DNA of 64,000 nucleotides, from positions 1 through 64,000 of the forward strand of contig JBOEHJ010000072.1 of the NCBI GenBank assembly GCA_050633905.1, given 5' to 3'. The translations under genes and the position numbers were made by a program. Origin of the DNA: JANQPX01 sp050633905 (lineage in GTDB: Bacteria > Pseudomonadota > Alphaproteobacteria > Geminicoccales > Geminicoccaceae). Of the stretch, positions 61,991 through 64,000 are shown one piece after another (positions within the stretch are counted from its first letter, which is position 1; each line of letters begins with the position of its first letter). Under the pieces are notes generated by a model. That model was given only the letters and a program-made list of their open reading frames with translations. It was not told the DNA's origin and did no database searches.

Positions 61991-62202
61991 TTAGGATGCA
62001 GGGAGTTCGCAAGAGTCACCGTCCTACCCTACTCTTTCTCTGGCCTCCTATTTTCTTTCCGATATCGATGTGACCGAAAAGCGGTAACGCCCGTCGACGC
62101 TCTATGCCGGCTTCGCCGTACGTCGTTAATAGATCCCCCCTTACGTTGCCGAACTTGGCCGCATACCGTGGATGCAGACGATGACGGTCGAAAGTCAATG
62201 AA

Positions 62203-63534
62203 GTGGACATTCCACCGATGAATGAGACGGAACGCGAACGCATCATCGAGCTGACCAGGCGGCATGAAACGACGGCCGCTAATACCTTCTCGGTAGCAGA
62301 AAATCCTCCCCTGTTCGTTCGTGGCGAGGGGCCGTTTCTGCTCACCGAGGCGAGCGAACCCTTTCTCGATCTGGTCGCAGGCTCGGCTGTCACAAATCTC
62401 GGTCATGGATTGCCGGCCCATCGTGAAGCGATCGAGCGGGCCATGGATCGCGGCCTGTATCACACCGGCAACCGGCTACTACATGTGGAGCGCGCCGAGC
62501 TGTATGGGGAGCTTGCCGATCTTCTGCCAGACGCCCTGCCACGCATTCATTTCGTGAGTGTTGGTACAGAGGCGGTCGAGACGGCCATCAAAGCGGCTCA
62601 ATACCATACTAAGCGCCGGCGTATCTTCGCGTTCGAAGGCGGCTATCATGGCCGTACCGTAGGCTCCCTCTCGATCACCCATTCGGAGAGCCTGCACCGG
62701 ATTTTCTCGACTTTAAGGGATGTCGTAACCTTCATACCGTTCCCCTATCGCTATCGCAGCGATCCGCCGGAACTGGATGATGAGAAGCTTGCGGCCTTTT
62801 GCCTGCAACGCCTGTCCGATGAGCTGGAGAAGGCCAGGGCCGCCGATGATCTGCCCTCATCGATCATTCTCGAGGCGATCCAGGGCACTAGCGGGGCGGT
62901 TCGACCGCCACCGGGTTTTTTAAGCGACGTCAGAGCGCTCGCTACCCAATATGACGTGCTTTTGATCGTCGATGAGATCTGGACCGGCTTTGGCCGTACC
63001 GGTGCCTGGTTCGCCTTTCAACATGACAATGTGACTCCTGATCTGGTTTGCCTCTCCAAAGGGCTGTCCGCAGGTCTGCCCCTTGCCGCCGTCGCCGGTC
63101 CTGATGATATCCTAGGCTCGTGGCCAGCCGGCATTCACACCAGCACCTTCCAGGGCAATCCCATCGCCTGCGCAATGGCGAGGGCGACCCTTACCGAGAT
63201 GCGGAAAAACCATTGGGTTGCCCATGCGGCCGGGCCGCTGAATGACAGCTTTGCCCACCATCTATCGTCGCTAAAGGGACTGCCTCATATCCGTGAGGTA
63301 CGCTGGGTCGGTGCTGCTGCCGCGATCGAACTCATGACCGAAGACGGTAAGCCTGATCCCAAAGCCAGACAGGCCATCCAGGACCGATGTTTTGACGAGC
63401 GGATCCTAGTTTACGGCGGCGGGCGTCAGAAAAATACCATCATGCTGCTCCCACCGATCAACATTGATCCCGCCGTTCTAAGCCAAGCACTCGGAACGAT
63501 AACCAGGGTCACCAGCGACGCCCAACAGGCCTGA
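62203..63534 (+). CDS. class III aminotransferase
   Basis: PLP-dependent class III (omega) aminotransferase, 443 residues, which moves an amino group from an amine or omega-amino acid to a keto acid. Cofactor contacts include FVSVGTEAVETAIKAAQYHT near residue 116 and FEGGYHGRTVGSLS near 147. The Asp of LLIVDEIWTGFGRTGAWF and the Schiff-base lysine in VCLSKGLSAGLPLAA near residue 286 are intact. Start is GTG at 62203 or ATG at 62218; no strong ribosome site decides. No pathway genes are adjacent, so the substrate is unknown. Confidence 0.88.
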   Translation: MDIPPMNETERERIIELTRRHETTAANTFSVAENPPLFVRGEGPFLLTEASEPFLDLVAGSAVTNLGHGLPAHREAIERAMDRGLYHTGNRLLHVERAELYGELADLLPDALPRIHFVSVGTEAVETAIKAAQYHTKRRRIFAFEGGYHGRTVGSLSITHSESLHRIFSTLRDVVTFIPFPYRYRSDPPELDDEKLAAFCLQRLSDELEKARAADDLPSSIILEAIQGTSGAVRPPPGFLSDVRALATQYDVLLIVDEIWTGFGRTGAWFAFQHDNVTPDLVCLSKGLSAGLPLAAVAGPDDILGSWPAGIHTSTFQGNPIACAMARATLTEMRKNHWVAHAAGPLNDSFAHHLSSLKGLPHIREVRWVGAAAAIELMTEDGKPDPKARQAIQDRCFDERILVYGGGRQKNTIMLLPPINIDPAVLSQALGTITRVTSDAQQA

Positions 63535-63566
63535 GACAAGTACATCCCTGGCCGCTGGCCAGCCGG

Positions 63567-64000
63567 TTAGCGGGGGGCTGGAGGGGAAGGGGCGGGGACC
63601 ACGCTAATGAGGGCGAGATCAACGGCGACCTCGCGCAGCTTTGCATCAGCCAGTGCCTTGTTCAACTGCTGGATGCGGGAGCGAGTGGAGGCCAGCTGTT
63701 GCTCGAGCTTAGCTGAGTTATCAGGCTGTTGTTCGGCTACCGGCCGCGCATCGGCCTGCTCGGCCAAGCGTTCCTTGGCAACGCGGACGTCGGATCTAAG
63801 CTTGATGATATCGCTCTTGGCGTTGGATAGCTCGCGCTCCAGTTCTTTGACCACAGCTGAATCGTCACGTTCCGGAACGGCGGCGGCGAATGTCTGAGCG
63901 ATAGCGGCATCGCTTTCCCTGTGGCTCTTGTCGCTCAGCGAATTTCTGAGAATGGTTTCGATCTCCGATTCGGCAAGCGCCAGCTCAGCCTTCAGCGTGT
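63567..64000 (-). CDS. coiled-coil protein (partial)
   Basis: Minus-strand frame that is open to the right edge of the window, so its 5' end is missing. The visible 144 residues are charged and helical, with long heptad-like runs (KSDIIKLRSDVRVAKERLAE, LEQQLASTRSRIQQLNKALA), and end in a short Pro-rich tail (VVPAPSPPAPR). Such proteins are often envelope or cytoskeletal-like, but no family is recognised. It converges on the aminotransferase gene. Whether a signal peptide or membrane helix exists upstream cannot be seen. Confidence 0.65.
   Translation of the reverse strand, partial: TLKAELALAESEIETILRNSLSDKSHRESDAAIAQTFAAAVPERDDSAVVKELERELSNAKSDIIKLRSDVRVAKERLAEQADARPVAEQQPDNSAKLEQQLASTRSRIQQLNKALADAKLREVAVDLALISVVPAPSPPAPR

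Larger units (their letters stand above)
61550..62034 (+). mobile_element. 3' remnant of a group II intron
   Basis: Combines the intron protein remnant with the intron RNA 3' end. Domain V is at 61957-61990, followed by a domain VI-like stem (GGATGCAGGGAG ... GTCCTACCC) ending near 62032. The 5' half of the intron and most of the protein are missing, so it cannot splice or move by itself. It sits about 430 bases after tRNA-Met. Confidence 0.75.

Noticed and set aside
1..64000. CRISPR arrays, prophage modules and integrases
   Set aside because: No regularly spaced direct repeats, Cas proteins, phage structural genes or integrases were seen on either strand.

Overview
The window looks like chromosomal DNA of an alphaproteobacterium, possibly Rhodospirillales-like; no 16S gene is present, so this is inferred from gene order (clpX-lon-HU) and protein character. 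Coding density is high and GC content is fairly high by eye, with several AT-richer islands.

Layout. 1-9.3 kb holds housekeeping genes: the clpX end, lon, a HU gene, a LarA-type nickel-pincer racemase with a DMT permease, pepN and a small membrane protein. 9.4-17.6 kb is a partial exosortase-A (XrtA/PEP-CTERM) exopolysaccharide locus: FemAB-like protein, two glycosyltransferases, asparagine-synthase-like amidotransferase, the sigma-54 regulator PrsR, a broken sensor kinase PrsK, and a fragment of an outer-membrane barrel. No exosortase lies in the window. 17.7-26.9 kb holds an RND efflux pump with its adaptor, a YgjP-type metallopeptidase, an SMP-30 protein, an ankyrin lipoprotein and a double-domain TAXI binding protein.

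27.2-44.5 kb is a type III secretion locus of the Ysc/Rhc superfamily, in two divergent transcription units. The minus-strand unit reads sctE-like, a 72-aa ORF, sctD, sctX, sctY, sctV, then a TPR lipoprotein. The plus-strand unit reads a secretin N-terminal piece, an sctG-like TPR protein, a 71-aa ORF, then sctI-J-K-L-N-O-Q-R-S-T-U and a Nudix gene. The export gate, ATPase complex and inner rings are present. Several things are unusual. SctC is only its N-terminal part (a split secretin as in rhizobia). SctU lacks the NPTH autocleavage motif. No conventional needle, translocon or gatekeeper gene is recognised. Two related long hairpins flank sctS.

45-52.6 kb is accessory: a Calx-beta protein, a LysM plus solute-binding protein, an IS6-type transposase remnant, a small lipoprotein, and a sugar module (RbsD/FucU protein with two FGGY kinases). 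53-61 kb holds tyrS, an alpha/beta hydrolase and a sulfur-handling group: cysE, cysteine desulfurase, an A-type Fe-S carrier, a ferredoxin and mnmA. That group is interrupted by an AT-rich DUF4157-like gene and a small dispersed inverted repeat that also occurs at 53 kb. An elongator tRNA-Met, the 3' remnant of a group II intron, a class III aminotransferase and the edge of a coiled-coil gene finish the window.

The strongest leads are the divergent type III system (SctU without NPTH, split SctC, sctS hairpins) and the decaying PrsK/PrsR pair.
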